Below the pieces are notes generated by a model that worked only from the letters and a program-made list of their open reading frames with translations, did not search any database and was not told where the DNA came from. DNA of 64,000 nucleotides, taken from assembly GCA_004555855.1 (NCBI GenBank), contig SFJQ01000001.1:62001-126000 (forward strand). Direction: 5' to 3'. This document shows, in pieces, positions 1 through 8,956 of the stretch (the stretch's first letter is position 1; the number at the start of each line of letters is the position of its first letter). The translations under genes and the position numbers were made by a program. The stretch comes from [Eubacterium] saphenum. GTDB lineage: Bacteria; Bacillota; Clostridia; Oscillospirales; Ruminococcaceae.

Positions 1-184
1 CCGACAAAAATGCGTGGGGGAAAACTCTTGTTTTCCCCCACACCCCTTTAGCGCTTTTGGGGCGTATTTCGGCGCTTTGCGCCGAGTGCGCGGCTTTGCC
101 GCGAGTGCCTCCGGCGGATTAAAACCTTTTTCTGAAGAAAAAGGTTTTAATATTTCCAAAAAGACTTTTTTCGCTTCGCGTGCC
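1..184. repeat. Right arm of dispersed palindromic element (copy A, truncated by window start)
   Basis: No gene is visible here. The stretch from about 95 to 184 matches the right-hand arms at 9525-9642 and 25690-25790: a GAGTGCCTCCGGCGG block, then the hairpin CCTTTTTCTGAAGAAAAAGG, then CCAAAAAGAC and TTTTTTCGCTTCGCG. A perfect 12-bp hairpin, GTGGGGGAAAAC with loop TCTT and its complement, lies at 13-40, and a GGCGCTTTGCGCC hairpin is near 70-83. The left arm would lie before the window. Confidence 0.75.
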
Positions 185-250
185 ATACTTGCGCTTTGCG
201 ATAACTCCGCGCCCTCTTGCGCCATAAACTAAACAGAAGGATTTGAAAAA

Positions 251-1612
251 ATGATACATAAATTCAAACAGCTCGGCTATAACATCGTCCTCGATACCGA
301 AAGCAACGCCGTCCACGTCATGGACGACTGCGCCTACGAAATGCTCGACCTCATCTCCGCTCCCATGAACGAGCAAATGCCTGAGATTTTCCTCACCATG
401 CTCCGCGATTTCCCCGAAAACGACGTCCGCGAGAGCTACAAAGACCTCTATGAACTCTACCAAAACGGCTCCCTTTTCGCGCCCGACGACTACGAAAAAT
501 ACTCCGACACCATGGTGAAATCCCCCGTCAAAAGTATGTGCCTCAATGTCGCGCACGACTGCAACCTGCGCTGCGGCTACTGCTTCGCGCAAACGGGCGA
601 TTTCGGCGGAGAACGCTGCATAATGCCCCCCGAAATCGGTAAAGCTGCTATCGATTTCCTCATCAAACAAAGCGCAAACCGTGAAAATCTCGAAACCGAT
701 TTCTTCGGCGGCGAACCGCTTATGGCTTGGAATACCGTTGTCGAAACCGTCAAGTATGCGCGTTCAATCGAGAAACAGCACGGCAAGCACTTCCGCTTTA
801 CGATTACCACAAACGGTATTCTCCTCGATGACGAAAAGATGAAGTTTATCGACGCGGAAATGTCAAACTGCGTTCTCAGCCTTGACGGACGCCGCGAAAC
901 CAACGACGCTATCCGCAAGACAATGAACGGCGGCGGTTCTTACGATATTATTGTACCGAAATTTCAGAAGGTTGTCGAGCAGCGCGAGCGCAAAAAGAAG
1001 GACTACTACGTCCGCGCGACCTTCACAAAAAACAACCTTGATTTCGCCGATGATGTTATCCATCTGAGAGAGCTTGGTTTTATCCAGCTTTCCGCAGAGC
1101 CTGTCGTTACCGATGAGAAACAGCCTTTCGCTATCACAACCGCGGATTTGCCGAAGATTTTCAGCGAATACGACCGTCTTTGCGCTTATATGGCTGACGA
1201 GAAAAACCCGCATTTCAACTTCTTCCACTTTATGGTTGACCTCGACCAGGGTCCTTGCGCGATTAAAAGACTTCGCGGGTGCGGCTGCGGAAACGACTAT
1301 GTGGCAATCGAGCCGCACGGCGATATTTACCCGTGCCACCAATTTGTGGGTATAGAAAACTGGAAAATGGGCAATGTTAAGGACGGCGACCTCAACGCCG
1401 ACATCAAAACCTATTTCGCGAAAACTCATATTTACAGTAAAAAGGGCTGCAGCGGCTGCTGGGCGAAATTTTACTGCTCGGGCGGCTGCAACGCAAACTC
1501 CTTCATTTACGAGGGCGACTGCCGCACACCTCACACAATCTCCTGCGAAATGCAGAAAAAGCGTCTTGAGTGCGCGCTCGCGCTCGAGGTTCACAAGGCG
1601 ATGAAGGAATGA
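251..1612 (+). CDS. scfB: SCIFF-class thioether maturase, radical SAM/SPASM
   Basis: Radical SAM enzyme of the class that forms thioether cross-links in the six-cysteine SCIFF ribosomal peptide found across Clostridia. The catalytic cluster motif is C104-x3-C108-x2-C111 (CNLRCGYC). A cysteine-dense SPASM region follows, with C336, C344, C346, C362, C400, C403, C409, C413, C424, C432 and C441 as candidate ligands of two auxiliary iron-sulfur clusters. The start MIHKFKQLGYNIVLD and the 453-residue length fit the family. AGAAGGA at 236-242 gives a good ribosome binding site. The SCIFF precursor normally sits just upstream, but here the upstream 250 bases hold a repeat arm and no six-cysteine ORF. 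The stop overlaps the next gene region. Enzyme class is secure; the substrate is inferred from the family. Confidence 0.9.
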   Translation: MIHKFKQLGYNIVLDTESNAVHVMDDCAYEMLDLISAPMNEQMPEIFLTMLRDFPENDVRESYKDLYELYQNGSLFAPDDYEKYSDTMVKSPVKSMCLNVAHDCNLRCGYCFAQTGDFGGERCIMPPEIGKAAIDFLIKQSANRENLETDFFGGEPLMAWNTVVETVKYARSIEKQHGKHFRFTITTNGILLDDEKMKFIDAEMSNCVLSLDGRRETNDAIRKTMNGGGSYDIIVPKFQKVVEQRERKKKDYYVRATFTKNNLDFADDVIHLRELGFIQLSAEPVVTDEKQPFAITTADLPKIFSEYDRLCAYMADEKNPHFNFFHFMVDLDQGPCAIKRLRGCGCGNDYVAIEPHGDIYPCHQFVGIENWKMGNVKDGDLNADIKTYFAKTHIYSKKGCSGCWAKFYCSGGCNANSFIYEGDCRTPHTISCEMQKKRLECALALEVHKAMKE

Positions 1613-1614
1613 GT

Positions 1615-2157
1615 ATGAAGAAATTTTCGATTATTCCGGCAGTTTTGCTTGCTTTCCTCCTCACTGCGTGCAATAACGGCGGCTCGGGCAGCGAAAGCAC
1701 GTCCGGTTCAACAAGCACTTCTTCGGCAAACGTCAGCAGCTCGTCTTCATCGACAAGCAGCTCTGCCGATGAGAAAAAGGCAGATTTTTACGCGGAAATC
1801 GCGATGAATGCTGTCGAATTTCCGAAAATGACAAAGGTGGAAAAGCCCGAGGAAATCGACGCGATTTTCGAGTTCAACACGGCAAACTACGCGGATTACG
1901 CGCTTTATATGAACGTGATGAGCGTTCAGCTCAACCGCGTGCTTATCGTAAAGCCGCTTCCCGAAAAGCACGACGAGGTTGAAGCCGAGCTTAAAGCGTA
2001 TCTTGAGGATTTGACGGAAAACAACGCGTTTTATCCCGCGCAGGAAAGCGCCGCGGCAGGTGCTGTAATGGGCGAAACCGCGGACGGCTACATCTATGTA
2101 ATAGTTCACGAGGACGGCTTAACCGCTGTTCGGGCAATTGAAAATGCGGCGGGCTGA
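1615..2157 (+). CDS. Lipoprotein, DUF4358-like
   Basis: Small secreted lipoprotein of about 180 residues. The N-terminus MKKFSIIPAVLLAFLLTAC is a lipoprotein signal with lipobox LLTAC; a Ser/Thr/Gly-rich linker of about 40 residues follows, then a globular domain of about 120 residues. The domain starts YAEIAMNAVEFPKM and has a VKPLP segment, resembling the DUF4358 family of Clostridia whose function is unknown. An ATG at 1609 overlaps the stop of scfB as ATGA, but AAGGA at 1604-1608 is better spaced for the ATG at 1615, which also gives the classic MKK start. Coupling to scfB suggests co-transcription. A link to SCIFF maturation cannot be shown from sequence. Confidence 0.8.
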   Translation: MKKFSIIPAVLLAFLLTACNNGGSGSESTSGSTSTSSANVSSSSSSTSSSADEKKADFYAEIAMNAVEFPKMTKVEKPEEIDAIFEFNTANYADYALYMNVMSVQLNRVLIVKPLPEKHDEVEAELKAYLEDLTENNAFYPAQESAAAGAVMGETADGYIYVIVHEDGLTAVRAIENAAG

Positions 2158-2234
2158 CCGGTTTGTGAAAAAAGTTACATAAGAAACAAAACGTTTTTTC
2201 AGCGTTTATTCACGAAATCTACACATTCGCGGGT

Positions 2235-2240
2235 TATAAT
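2235..2240 (+). promoter_or_regulatory. Probable -10 box for the htrA-like gene
   Basis: A perfect TATAAT lies 33 bases before the protease start. No clear -35 hexamer is found at 16-18 bases upstream; TTCACG at 2209 would need a 20-base spacer. Only the -10 is supported. Confidence 0.4.
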
Positions 2241-2272
2241 ACAGACATAACAAACGAAAGGACGGTTTTTTT

Positions 2273-3643
2273 ATGAACGACAACTTTAACGAATTTAATC
2301 AGAATCAGTTCCAAAACGAACAGAGTTTCAGTCAATCCGTTCAGCAGGGCTTTACGGGACAGCAAATTCCGCAAACCCAACAGATTGTTCAGCCTGTTGT
2401 AACAGAAAAGCCCAAAAAGAAGAAAAGTCATCTCACGGCGGCGATTGCCGGTTCAATAGCAGCGGTTGTTCTCGTTGCGGGAGGCGCGGGCTTCGGCGGC
2501 GCGTATGTCGCGAATAAGCTGAATACACCCGCTATCGTTAACGAAAGCGAAAGCTCCTCGTCAACATCGTACACGCCGGTTACAAGCGATACGCCAACGC
2601 TGAACGAAATGCAGCAGAATATCTCCGCGGGAACGTCAAATGTCACGCAAAACGGCGTTGAGTTCAACTCGGACGGCTCCTACGCTTACACACGCGACCT
2701 TGTTGCCGCGGTTAAGGACAGCATAGTTTATATTTCTAACTATGTTGATGACGGCTATCAGCGCGGATATTCGCTCGGCAGCGGAATTATCATCTCCACG
2801 GACGGCTATATCATCACAAACAACCATATCATAAGCGAGGATATCAAGGATTGTGATGTCACGGTCAAGAAGACTTTGGCGGACGGAACGGTTGAGGAGA
2901 AGAAGTACAAGGCAGCGCTTATCGGTACCGATGAGAGAACCGACCTTGCCGTTATCAAAATAGACGCGGAAAACCTCACGGCGGCAAAACTCGGCGACTC
3001 CGACAAGCTGAGTCTGGGCGATGATATCGTTATTATCGGAAACCCCGTGCTGATTGACGGCGAAGTTTTGACGCTTGATACATCCGTGAGCAAGGGCGTG
3101 GTTTCGGGACTGAACCGTGAGATTTCTGCGACAGGCAAAGGTCTTACCTCAATCCAGACCGACGCGTCCATTAACGGCGGAAACTCGGGCGGCGCGATGT
3201 TTAACGCGTACGGCGAGGTTGTCGGCATCGTTGACTTCAAAATTGTCACAACGGACGTGGAAAATCTCGGATTTGGTATCACGATTAACGAAGCGAAGAA
3301 AGTTGTCGATGATTTGATTTCGAGAGGATATGTTTCGGGACGGCCTATGCTCGGGATAATGTACCAGAATGTTACACAGAGTGTTGCGTATTACAACGGA
3401 ATGACGCCGGGGCTGTATGTAACCGAGGTGAAGAGTGAATATCCTGTGGCGAAGAGCGGGCTTGTTGCGGGAGATACGATAGTTGAGATTGACGGGAAAT
3501 CCGTGTTGACGAACGACATTTCGACAATTCTGGCAAGTAAAAAGCCGGGAGATGTGATAACGTTGGTTGTGGTGCGGAATGACGGGATTCGTCAGCGGAG
3601 AGTTAGTATAGATGTTGAGCTTGGCGAGTACAAGGGCAACTAA
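2273..3643 (+). CDS. htrA: HtrA/DegP-type serine protease with PDZ domain
   Basis: Membrane-anchored envelope quality-control protease. Residues 1-50 are cytoplasmic and unusually Gln/Asn-rich, followed by KPKKKK and a single membrane anchor at about 54-83. A Ser/Thr-rich linker runs to about 140. The trypsin-like domain carries the catalytic triad H185 (TNNHII), D224 (ERTDLAVIKI) and S305 (NGGNSGGAMF). One PDZ domain covers about 355-450 (GLYVTEVKSEYPVAKSGL). Length 456 is normal for Firmicutes HtrA. AAAGGA about 11 bases upstream supports the start. It has its own -10 box and is closed by an intrinsic terminator, so it is probably monocistronic. The triad is intact and the assignment is firm. 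Confidence 0.95.
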   Translation: MNDNFNEFNQNQFQNEQSFSQSVQQGFTGQQIPQTQQIVQPVVTEKPKKKKSHLTAAIAGSIAAVVLVAGGAGFGGAYVANKLNTPAIVNESESSSSTSYTPVTSDTPTLNEMQQNISAGTSNVTQNGVEFNSDGSYAYTRDLVAAVKDSIVYISNYVDDGYQRGYSLGSGIIISTDGYIITNNHIISEDIKDCDVTVKKTLADGTVEEKKYKAALIGTDERTDLAVIKIDAENLTAAKLGDSDKLSLGDDIVIIGNPVLIDGEVLTLDTSVSKGVVSGLNREISATGKGLTSIQTDASINGGNSGGAMFNAYGEVVGIVDFKIVTTDVENLGFGITINEAKKVVDDLISRGYVSGRPMLGIMYQNVTQSVAYYNGMTPGLYVTEVKSEYPVAKSGLVAGDTIVEIDGKSVLTNDISTILASKKPGDVITLVVVRNDGIRQRRVSIDVELGEYKGN

Positions 3644-3650
3644 AATAGCA

Positions 3651-3681
3651 AGCAGCTCCCTGAAAAGGGGGCTGCTTTTTT
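3651..3681 (+). terminator. Intrinsic terminator after htrA
   Basis: AGCAGCTCCC pairs with GGGGGCTGCT around a short loop and is followed by a run of seven T. It starts 8 bases after the htrA stop. Confidence 0.88.
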
Positions 3682-3696
3682 GCAAATTGAACAAAT

Positions 3697-3724
3697 AATC
3701 CCGCGAGCTTTCACCCGCGGGATT
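3697..3724 (-). terminator. Intrinsic terminator after nifJ
   Basis: AATCCCGCG pairs with CGCGGGATT around a 10-base loop. On the reverse strand it follows the nifJ stop by 15 bases and leads into an A/T-rich tract (ATTTGTT). Together with the preceding hairpin it separates two convergent genes. Confidence 0.75.
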
Positions 3725-3739
3725 TGTTATTTGGAGAAA

Positions 3740-6700
3740 TTACTTCTCAAACTCGTCCTTGTAAGCCTTGTCAAGCTCAACCAAGTGAGTGTACTTAGCC
3801 TTGAAGTTCGCAACCGCCTTATCAAACAGCTTCTCCGCTCTCTCCGGATTAGCACGCATCAGCGAATTATAACGAACCTCTCTCATCATAAACGCCTTAG
3901 GATCACCGGTCGGCTCCTTGCTGTCAAGACTGAACGGCGACTTGCCCTGTGCAGGAAGGTCAGGATTGAAGCGGAACAACTGCCAGTAACCTGCCTCAAC
4001 CGCTTCCTTCTCAACCTGCTGAGCAATGGTCAGACCGCCCTTGATACCGTGGTTAATGCACGGAGCATAAGCGATAATCAGCGAAGGTCCGTCATAAGCC
4101 TCAGCCTCGGCAATCGCCTTCAGGCACTGCGCTCTGTCAGCACCCATAGCAATCTGCGCTACATAAACATAACCGTAACTCATCGCAATTCCTGCGAGGT
4201 CCTTCTTCTTGACGTCCTTACCGCCAGCCGCAAACTGTGCAACCGCACCGATGTTTGTAGCCTTGGAAGCCTGTCCGCCTGTGTTGGAGTAAACCTCGGT
4301 ATCGAATACGAGAACATTTACGTTTCTGCCCGAAGCCAGAACGTGGTCAAGTCCGCCGTAACCGATATCATAAGCCCAGCCATCGCCGCCGAGAATCCAC
4401 TGGCTCTTCTTGGAGAGGTAGCTCTTGAGCTTCAGAACCTCAGCAACCTGCGGCTCGTTTGCACACGGGCAGTTCTCGAAAGCGTCAACAAGGTTCTTTG
4501 TAGCAACCGCGTTCTTCTTGCCGTCGTCAACGGTTGCAAAATACTCGTCGATGAGAGCCTTTGCCTTCTCGTGACCGTCAAGAGCAGCGATTTCCTTCAG
4601 CTTAGCCTGCGCTCTCTTGCGGAGAGTATCCTGAGCGAGGAACATACCAAGACCAAACTCAGCGTTGTCCTCGAAGAGGGAGTTGCCCCAAGCGGGACCG
4701 TGACCAGCCTTGTTGGTGGTGTAAGGAGTGGAAGGCTCGGAACCTGCCCAAATGGACGAGCAGCCTGTTGCATTTGCGATGTACATTCTGTCACCGAAGA
4801 GCTGTGTAACGAGCTTTGCGTAAGGAGTTTCGCCGCAGCCTGCACAAGCGCCCGAGAATTCGAGCAGCGGCTGGTTGAACTGCGAGCCCTTAACGGTGGT
4901 TTCAGCAAACTTAGCGTGAACCTCAGCCTTGTCCTCAACGTCCTTAACAGCGTAGTTGAATACGTCCTGCTGGTCGAGCTGGCTGTCAAGCGGCTTCATA
5001 ACGAGCGCGCTCTTGCTCTTGTCCTTTGCGCCTGCGGGGCAGATGTTCGCGCAAACGCCGCAGCCCGTGCAGTCGAGTACGGAAACAGCCATCGTGTACT
5101 TCAGACCGGGCAGACCGGTTGCGTCCTTGGACTTGGTTGCTGCGGGAGCCTTTGCAGCCTCGTCAGCGTTCATAATAACGGGACGGATAACTGCGTGCGG
5201 GCAAACGAACGAGCACTGGTTACACTGGATACAGTTCTCGGGAATCCACTGGGGAACGTCAACCGCGATACCGCGCTTCTCAAATGCGGCAGAACCCTGC
5301 GGGAAGGTACCGTCAGCGATGTCAACGAAGGTGGATACAGGGAGCTTGTCGCCGCGCTGTGCGTTAACGGGAACCTGAATCTTGTTAACGAAGTCAACAA
5401 GGAAGCCCTCGCCGTCGAAGTGCGGGTGAACGAGCTCGCCCTGAGCGTCAGCCCAAGAAGCAGGAACGTCAACCTTGATAACCTCGCCAGCGCCCTTCTC
5501 GATTGCAGCGTAGTTCATGTTAACGATGTCCTCGCCCTTCTTAGCAAACGACTTGTAAGCAGCCTGCTTCATGTACTCGATTGCCTTGTCAGCGGGGATA
5601 ATGTTTGCGATGGAGAAGAATGCGGACTGGAGAACGGTGTTGGTCTTGTTGCCCAGACCGATTTCCTTTGCAACCTTAATCGCGTTGATGATGTAGAAAT
5701 TGATGTTGTTCTGAGCGATGTAGCGCTTAACGGGAGCGGGGAGCTTCTCGTCAAGCTCGTCAACTGTCCACTGGCAGTTGAGGAGGAACGAACCGCCCGG
5801 AATTACGTCCTGAACCATATCGTACTTATCGATATAGGACGGGTTGTGGCAGGCAACGAAGTTTGCCTTGTTGATGAAGTAGGTGGACTTAATCGGAGTC
5901 TTACCGAATCTGAGGTGAGAAACCGTTACGCCGCCCGACTTCTTGGAGTCGTATGCGAAGTAAGCCTGCGCGTACATATCGGTGTGGTCGCCGATAATCT
6001 TGATGGAGTTCTTGTTTGCACCAACGGTACCGTCTGAGCCAAGTCCCCAGAATTTGCAGCAGGTTGTGCCCTCGGGAGTGGTGTTCGGGTTTTCGGTAAC
6101 CTTAAGCGAGAGATTTGTAACATCGTCCTCGATACCAACGGTGAATACAGGCTTGTCGGTGTTGTTGTAAACAGCGATGATGTGCGAGGGGTTGCAGTCC
6201 TTCGAGCCAAGACCGTAACGACCGGTGAAAATCGGAACGCCCTGGAACTTGCCTTCTCTGTTGAGAGCGGCAACAACGTCGAGGTAAAGCGGCTCGCCCA
6301 TAGCGCCCGGCTCCTTGGTTCTGTCGAGAACGGTAATCTTCTTGACAGTAGCGGGAATTGCCTCAACGAGTGCGCTTGAAACGAACGGTCTGTACAGTCT
6401 AACCTTTACAAGACCAACCTTCTTGCCCTGTGCGAGCATATAGTCGATGGTTTCCTCGATTGTGTCGCAGACAGAGCCCATAGCGATGATAACCTGCTCT
6501 GCGTCGGGAGCGCCATAGTAGTTGAACAGCTTGTAGTTTGTGCCAATCTTCGCGTTAACCTTGTCCATGTACTCGGTAACGATAGCGGGAAGCGCGTTGT
6601 AGTAGGAGTTGCCTGCCTCGCGTCCCTGGAAGAAGATGTCGGGGTTCTGAGCGGTACCGTGAAGAACGGGCTTCTCGGGGTTGAGCGCTCTGTCGCGGAA

Positions 6701-7306
6701 CGCCTGAATAGCGTCCCAGTCAACCATTTCTGCGAGGTCCTCGTAGTCCCAAACCTCAATCTTCTGGATTTCGTGAGAGGTACGGAAACCATCGAAGAAG
6801 TGCAGGAAAGGAACTCTGCCCTTGATTGTTGCAAGGTGAGCAACTGCGCCCAAATCCATAACTTCCTGAGGGTTGGTGGAGCAGAGCATTGCGTAACCGG
6901 TCTGGCGGCAAGCATAAACGTCGGAGTGGTCGCCGAAGATGGACAGCGCGTTGGACGCTACCGCTCTTGCGGAAACGTGAATAACCGACGGGAGCAGCTC
7001 GCCCGCGATTTTATACATATTCGGAATCATCAGGAGAAGACCCTGAGATGCTGTGTAAGTAGTGGTGAGCGCGCCTGCGGAAAGCGAGCCGTGAACCGCG
7101 CCTGCTGCGCCTGCCTCGGACTGCATCTCAACAACCTTTACGGTTTCGCCGAAGATGTTCTTCTGTCCTGCGGTAGCCCAAGCGTCGGTAACCTCAGCCA
7201 TAACGGACGAGGGGGTGATGGGGTAAATCGCAGCGAGGTCTGTAAACGCGTATGAAACGTGACCTGCGGCGTTGTTACCGTCCATCGTTTTCATTTTTCT
7301 TGCCAT
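3740..7306 (-). CDS. nifJ: Pyruvate:ferredoxin (flavodoxin) oxidoreductase
   Basis: Single-chain PFOR of 1188 residues. It oxidises pyruvate plus CoA to acetyl-CoA and CO2 and passes electrons to ferredoxin, the central reaction of clostridial fermentation. The N-terminal pyrimidine-binding domain starts MKTMDGNNAAGHVSYAFTD. In the middle is a two-cluster ferredoxin domain, CIQCNQCSFVCPHAV and CTGCGVCANICPAGAK. Further on are GACAGCGETPYAKL (proximal cluster) and the thiamine diphosphate motif GDGWAYDIGYGGLDHV with EVYSNTGGQASK. All key cysteines are present. AAGGAGGA directly before the ATG gives a strong ribosome binding site. It is a single-gene transcript with its own promoter and terminator. 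It supplies reduced ferredoxin that the sulfite reductase in this window could use (inference). Confidence 0.98.
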   Translation of the reverse strand: MARKMKTMDGNNAAGHVSYAFTDLAAIYPITPSSVMAEVTDAWATAGQKNIFGETVKVVEMQSEAGAAGAVHGSLSAGALTTTYTASQGLLLMIPNMYKIAGELLPSVIHVSARAVASNALSIFGDHSDVYACRQTGYAMLCSTNPQEVMDLGAVAHLATIKGRVPFLHFFDGFRTSHEIQKIEVWDYEDLAEMVDWDAIQAFRDRALNPEKPVLHGTAQNPDIFFQGREAGNSYYNALPAIVTEYMDKVNAKIGTNYKLFNYYGAPDAEQVIIAMGSVCDTIEETIDYMLAQGKKVGLVKVRLYRPFVSSALVEAIPATVKKITVLDRTKEPGAMGEPLYLDVVAALNREGKFQGVPIFTGRYGLGSKDCNPSHIIAVYNNTDKPVFTVGIEDDVTNLSLKVTENPNTTPEGTTCCKFWGLGSDGTVGANKNSIKIIGDHTDMYAQAYFAYDSKKSGGVTVSHLRFGKTPIKSTYFINKANFVACHNPSYIDKYDMVQDVIPGGSFLLNCQWTVDELDEKLPAPVKRYIAQNNINFYIINAIKVAKEIGLGNKTNTVLQSAFFSIANIIPADKAIEYMKQAAYKSFAKKGEDIVNMNYAAIEKGAGEVIKVDVPASWADAQGELVHPHFDGEGFLVDFVNKIQVPVNAQRGDKLPVSTFVDIADGTFPQGSAAFEKRGIAVDVPQWIPENCIQCNQCSFVCPHAVIRPVIMNADEAAKAPAATKSKDATGLPGLKYTMAVSVLDCTGCGVCANICPAGAKDKSKSALVMKPLDSQLDQQDVFNYAVKDVEDKAEVHAKFAETTVKGSQFNQPLLEFSGACAGCGETPYAKLVTQLFGDRMYIANATGCSSIWAGSEPSTPYTTNKAGHGPAWGNSLFEDNAEFGLGMFLAQDTLRKRAQAKLKEIAALDGHEKAKALIDEYFATVDDGKKNAVATKNLVDAFENCPCANEPQVAEVLKLKSYLSKKSQWILGGDGWAYDIGYGGLDHVLASGRNVNVLVFDTEVYSNTGGQASKATNIGAVAQFAAGGKDVKKKDLAGIAMSYGYVYVAQIAMGADRAQCLKAIAEAEAYDGPSLIIAYAPCINHGIKGGLTIAQQVEKEAVEAGYWQLFRFNPDLPAQGKSPFSLDSKEPTGDPKAFMMREVRYNSLMRANPERAEKLFDKAVANFKAKYTHLVELDKAYKDEFEK

Positions 7307-7372
7307 TGGTTTATCCTCCTTAAATCTTTGGGACTTTGAATTTTCTCACACTTTACCGCGCGAAATCGTTTT

Positions 7373-7389
7373 CATACCAAAACAGTATG
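7373..7389. promoter_or_regulatory. Palindrome in nifJ leader, candidate operator
   Basis: CATAC-N7-GTATG inverted repeat lying 26 bases downstream of the nifJ -10 box, inside the transcribed leader. The half-site spacing equals that of the CCTA-N9-TAGG boxes of the sulfur regulon, but the half-sites differ. The protein that would bind it is not known. Confidence 0.4.
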
Positions 7390-7414
7390 ATAAAGTCCAC
7401 ATTTTTACCTTTAC

Positions 7415-7443
7415 ATTGTACCATAAATTTTTAGATTTTTCAA
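7415..7443 (-). promoter_or_regulatory. nifJ promoter
   Basis: Read on the reverse strand: TTGAAA at 7443-7438, a 17-base spacer, then TACAAT at 7420-7415 preceded by TGG (extended -10). The distance to the nifJ ATG leaves a leader of about 100 bases. Confidence 0.75.
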
Positions 7444-7481
7444 TAGAGTTTTTGTAATTTTCTCGAAAATTTTTTGTTAAT

Positions 7482-7510
7482 TTGACAAAAAACAGACAAT
7501 GTGTTATAAT
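7482..7510 (+). promoter_or_regulatory. radA promoter
   Basis: Perfect consensus sigma-A promoter: TTGACA at 7482-7487, a 17-base spacer, TATAAT at 7505-7510, 30 bases before the radA start. It is divergent from the nifJ promoter 40 bases away. Confidence 0.92.
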
Positions 7511-7540
7511 TATCGTACATATTAAAAAGGCGGTGCAGAA

Positions 7541-8956
7541 ATGGCGAAGGAAAAAATTGTCTATGTGTGCAGCGAGTGCGGGCGGGAGTTCCCGAAATGG
7601 AGCGGGAAATGCCTGGGCTGCGGTGCGTGGAACTCGCTTGAGGAAACCGCGCCGATTGTGGTTTCGGCGACAAAAGCGCAGGCAGCGAAAACGCTTGAAT
7701 ATTCGCGGATAACCGAAGTCCCCGAGGACAGCGAAATCCGTTATTCAACGGGTGTTGGGGAGCTTGACCGAGTGCTTGGCGGCGGCTTGGTGAAAGGCTC
7801 GCTTGTGCTTATCGGCGGCGACCCCGGTATAGGAAAATCCACGCTTCTTATGCAGATTTGCGGGCATCTCGGCAAGGAACACACCGTGCTTTATGTATCG
7901 GGCGAGGAAAGTGAACGGCAGCTGTCGCTTCGCGCAAAACGGCTCGGTGTGGACGCGGAAAATCTGTTCATCTCATCGTCAAACTCGTGCGAGAGCATTA
8001 TTAAAGCCGTGTGCGAGAACAAGCCGGAAGCTGTCGTCATCGACTCGATTCAGACGATTACATCAAGCGCGCTTTCCTCGTCTGCGGGGAGTATTGTTCA
8101 GGTGCGGGAGTGTACAGGCGCGTTTATGCGAATGGCAAAAAGCGAGGAAATTCCCGTGTTCATCGTGAGCCACGTCAACAAGGACGGCGGGATTGCTGGT
8201 CCGAAGATTATGGAGCATATTGTAGATACCGTGCTGTATTTTGAGGGCGACAAGCAGTTGTCATACAGGATATTGCGGTCGATTAAGAACAGATTTGGTT
8301 CAACGAATGAAATCGGCGTGTTTATGATGGACAGCGACGGGCTGAAAGAGGTGGAAAATCCGTCCGAAACGATGCTTTCGGGGCGGCAGAAAAACATCTC
8401 GGGAAGCACGGTTCTCTGCTCAATCGAAGGAACAAGACCGATTTTAGCCGAGGTGCAGGCGCTGGCGGCGAAATCGGGGTTTACAAATCCGAGGAGGGTT
8501 GCCACGGGGTTTGACCTGAACCGGCTGTATATGCTGATTGCGGTGTTGGAGAAACGGCTGGGATTTGCGCTGTCGGGGCTGGACGTGTACGTCAACATTG
8601 TAGGCGGCTTGCGGATTGACGAACCTGCGGCGGATTTAGCGGTTGCGGCGGCGCTTTACTCGGGGGTGACGGGGAAAGTTGTGCCCGAGCGGACGGTGAT
8701 GTTCGGGGAAGTCGGTTTAGGCGGAGAGCTGCGGGCGGTGTCGAGGGCAGCTGAGCGCATTAAGGAAGCGCAGCGGCTTGGATTTGGGACGGTTATTTTG
8801 CCGAAGAACTCAGCGAACAGGCTGCCGAAGGGTGAGGATTTCGGGATTAAGGTTGTGCCTGTGAACACGCTTGGCGAAGCGTTTAAAGCAATCGAGCAGC
8901 GTGACGCTGCACCCTTTTCGCTTAGCGGTGCCTGTTCCGAGCACGCGAAGCCTTAA
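7541..8956 (+). CDS. radA: DNA repair protein RadA
   Basis: RecA-like ATPase that processes branched recombination intermediates. The N-terminal zinc finger is C10-x2-C13 ... C24-x2-C27. The ATPase core has Walker A GGDPGIGKS at about 92-100 and the RadA signature KNRFG at 249-253. The C-terminal Lon-protease-like domain lacks a peptidase role in this family. It is 471 residues against about 450-460 usual. The extra C-terminal tail (about 17 residues after EAFKAIEQR) is encoded where a dispersed repeat begins, so the insertion probably replaced the native stop region. The start has AAGGCGGTG upstream. Monocistronic from a strong promoter. Confidence 0.97.
   Translation: MAKEKIVYVCSECGREFPKWSGKCLGCGAWNSLEETAPIVVSATKAQAAKTLEYSRITEVPEDSEIRYSTGVGELDRVLGGGLVKGSLVLIGGDPGIGKSTLLMQICGHLGKEHTVLYVSGEESERQLSLRAKRLGVDAENLFISSSNSCESIIKAVCENKPEAVVIDSIQTITSSALSSSAGSIVQVRECTGAFMRMAKSEEIPVFIVSHVNKDGGIAGPKIMEHIVDTVLYFEGDKQLSYRILRSIKNRFGSTNEIGVFMMDSDGLKEVENPSETMLSGRQKNISGSTVLCSIEGTRPILAEVQALAAKSGFTNPRRVATGFDLNRLYMLIAVLEKRLGFALSGLDVYVNIVGGLRIDEPAADLAVAAALYSGVTGKVVPERTVMFGEVGLGGELRAVSRAAERIKEAQRLGFGTVILPKNSANRLPKGEDFGIKVVPVNTLGEAFKAIEQRDAAPFSLSGACSEHAKP

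Noticed and set aside
185..230. Similarity of the sequence after element copy A (CTTTGCGATAACTCC) to the trxB end near copy D (CTTTGCAATAACTCC)
   Set aside because: A 15-base near match could reflect a shared flank or a trxB remnant, but no further similarity extends it, so chance cannot be excluded.
14..232. 72-codon frame before scfB as a possible SCIFF precursor
   Set aside because: It has only two cysteines near its end, no KxxGxxxTSCxxxCxxxCK-like pattern, no ribosome binding site, and lies in a repeat arm.
3680..6037. Very long open frame on the forward strand opposite nifJ, encoding a Leu/Val/Arg-rich product
   Set aside because: It is the antisense shadow of a well-conserved gene with no ribosome binding site or family resemblance; codon structure follows nifJ.
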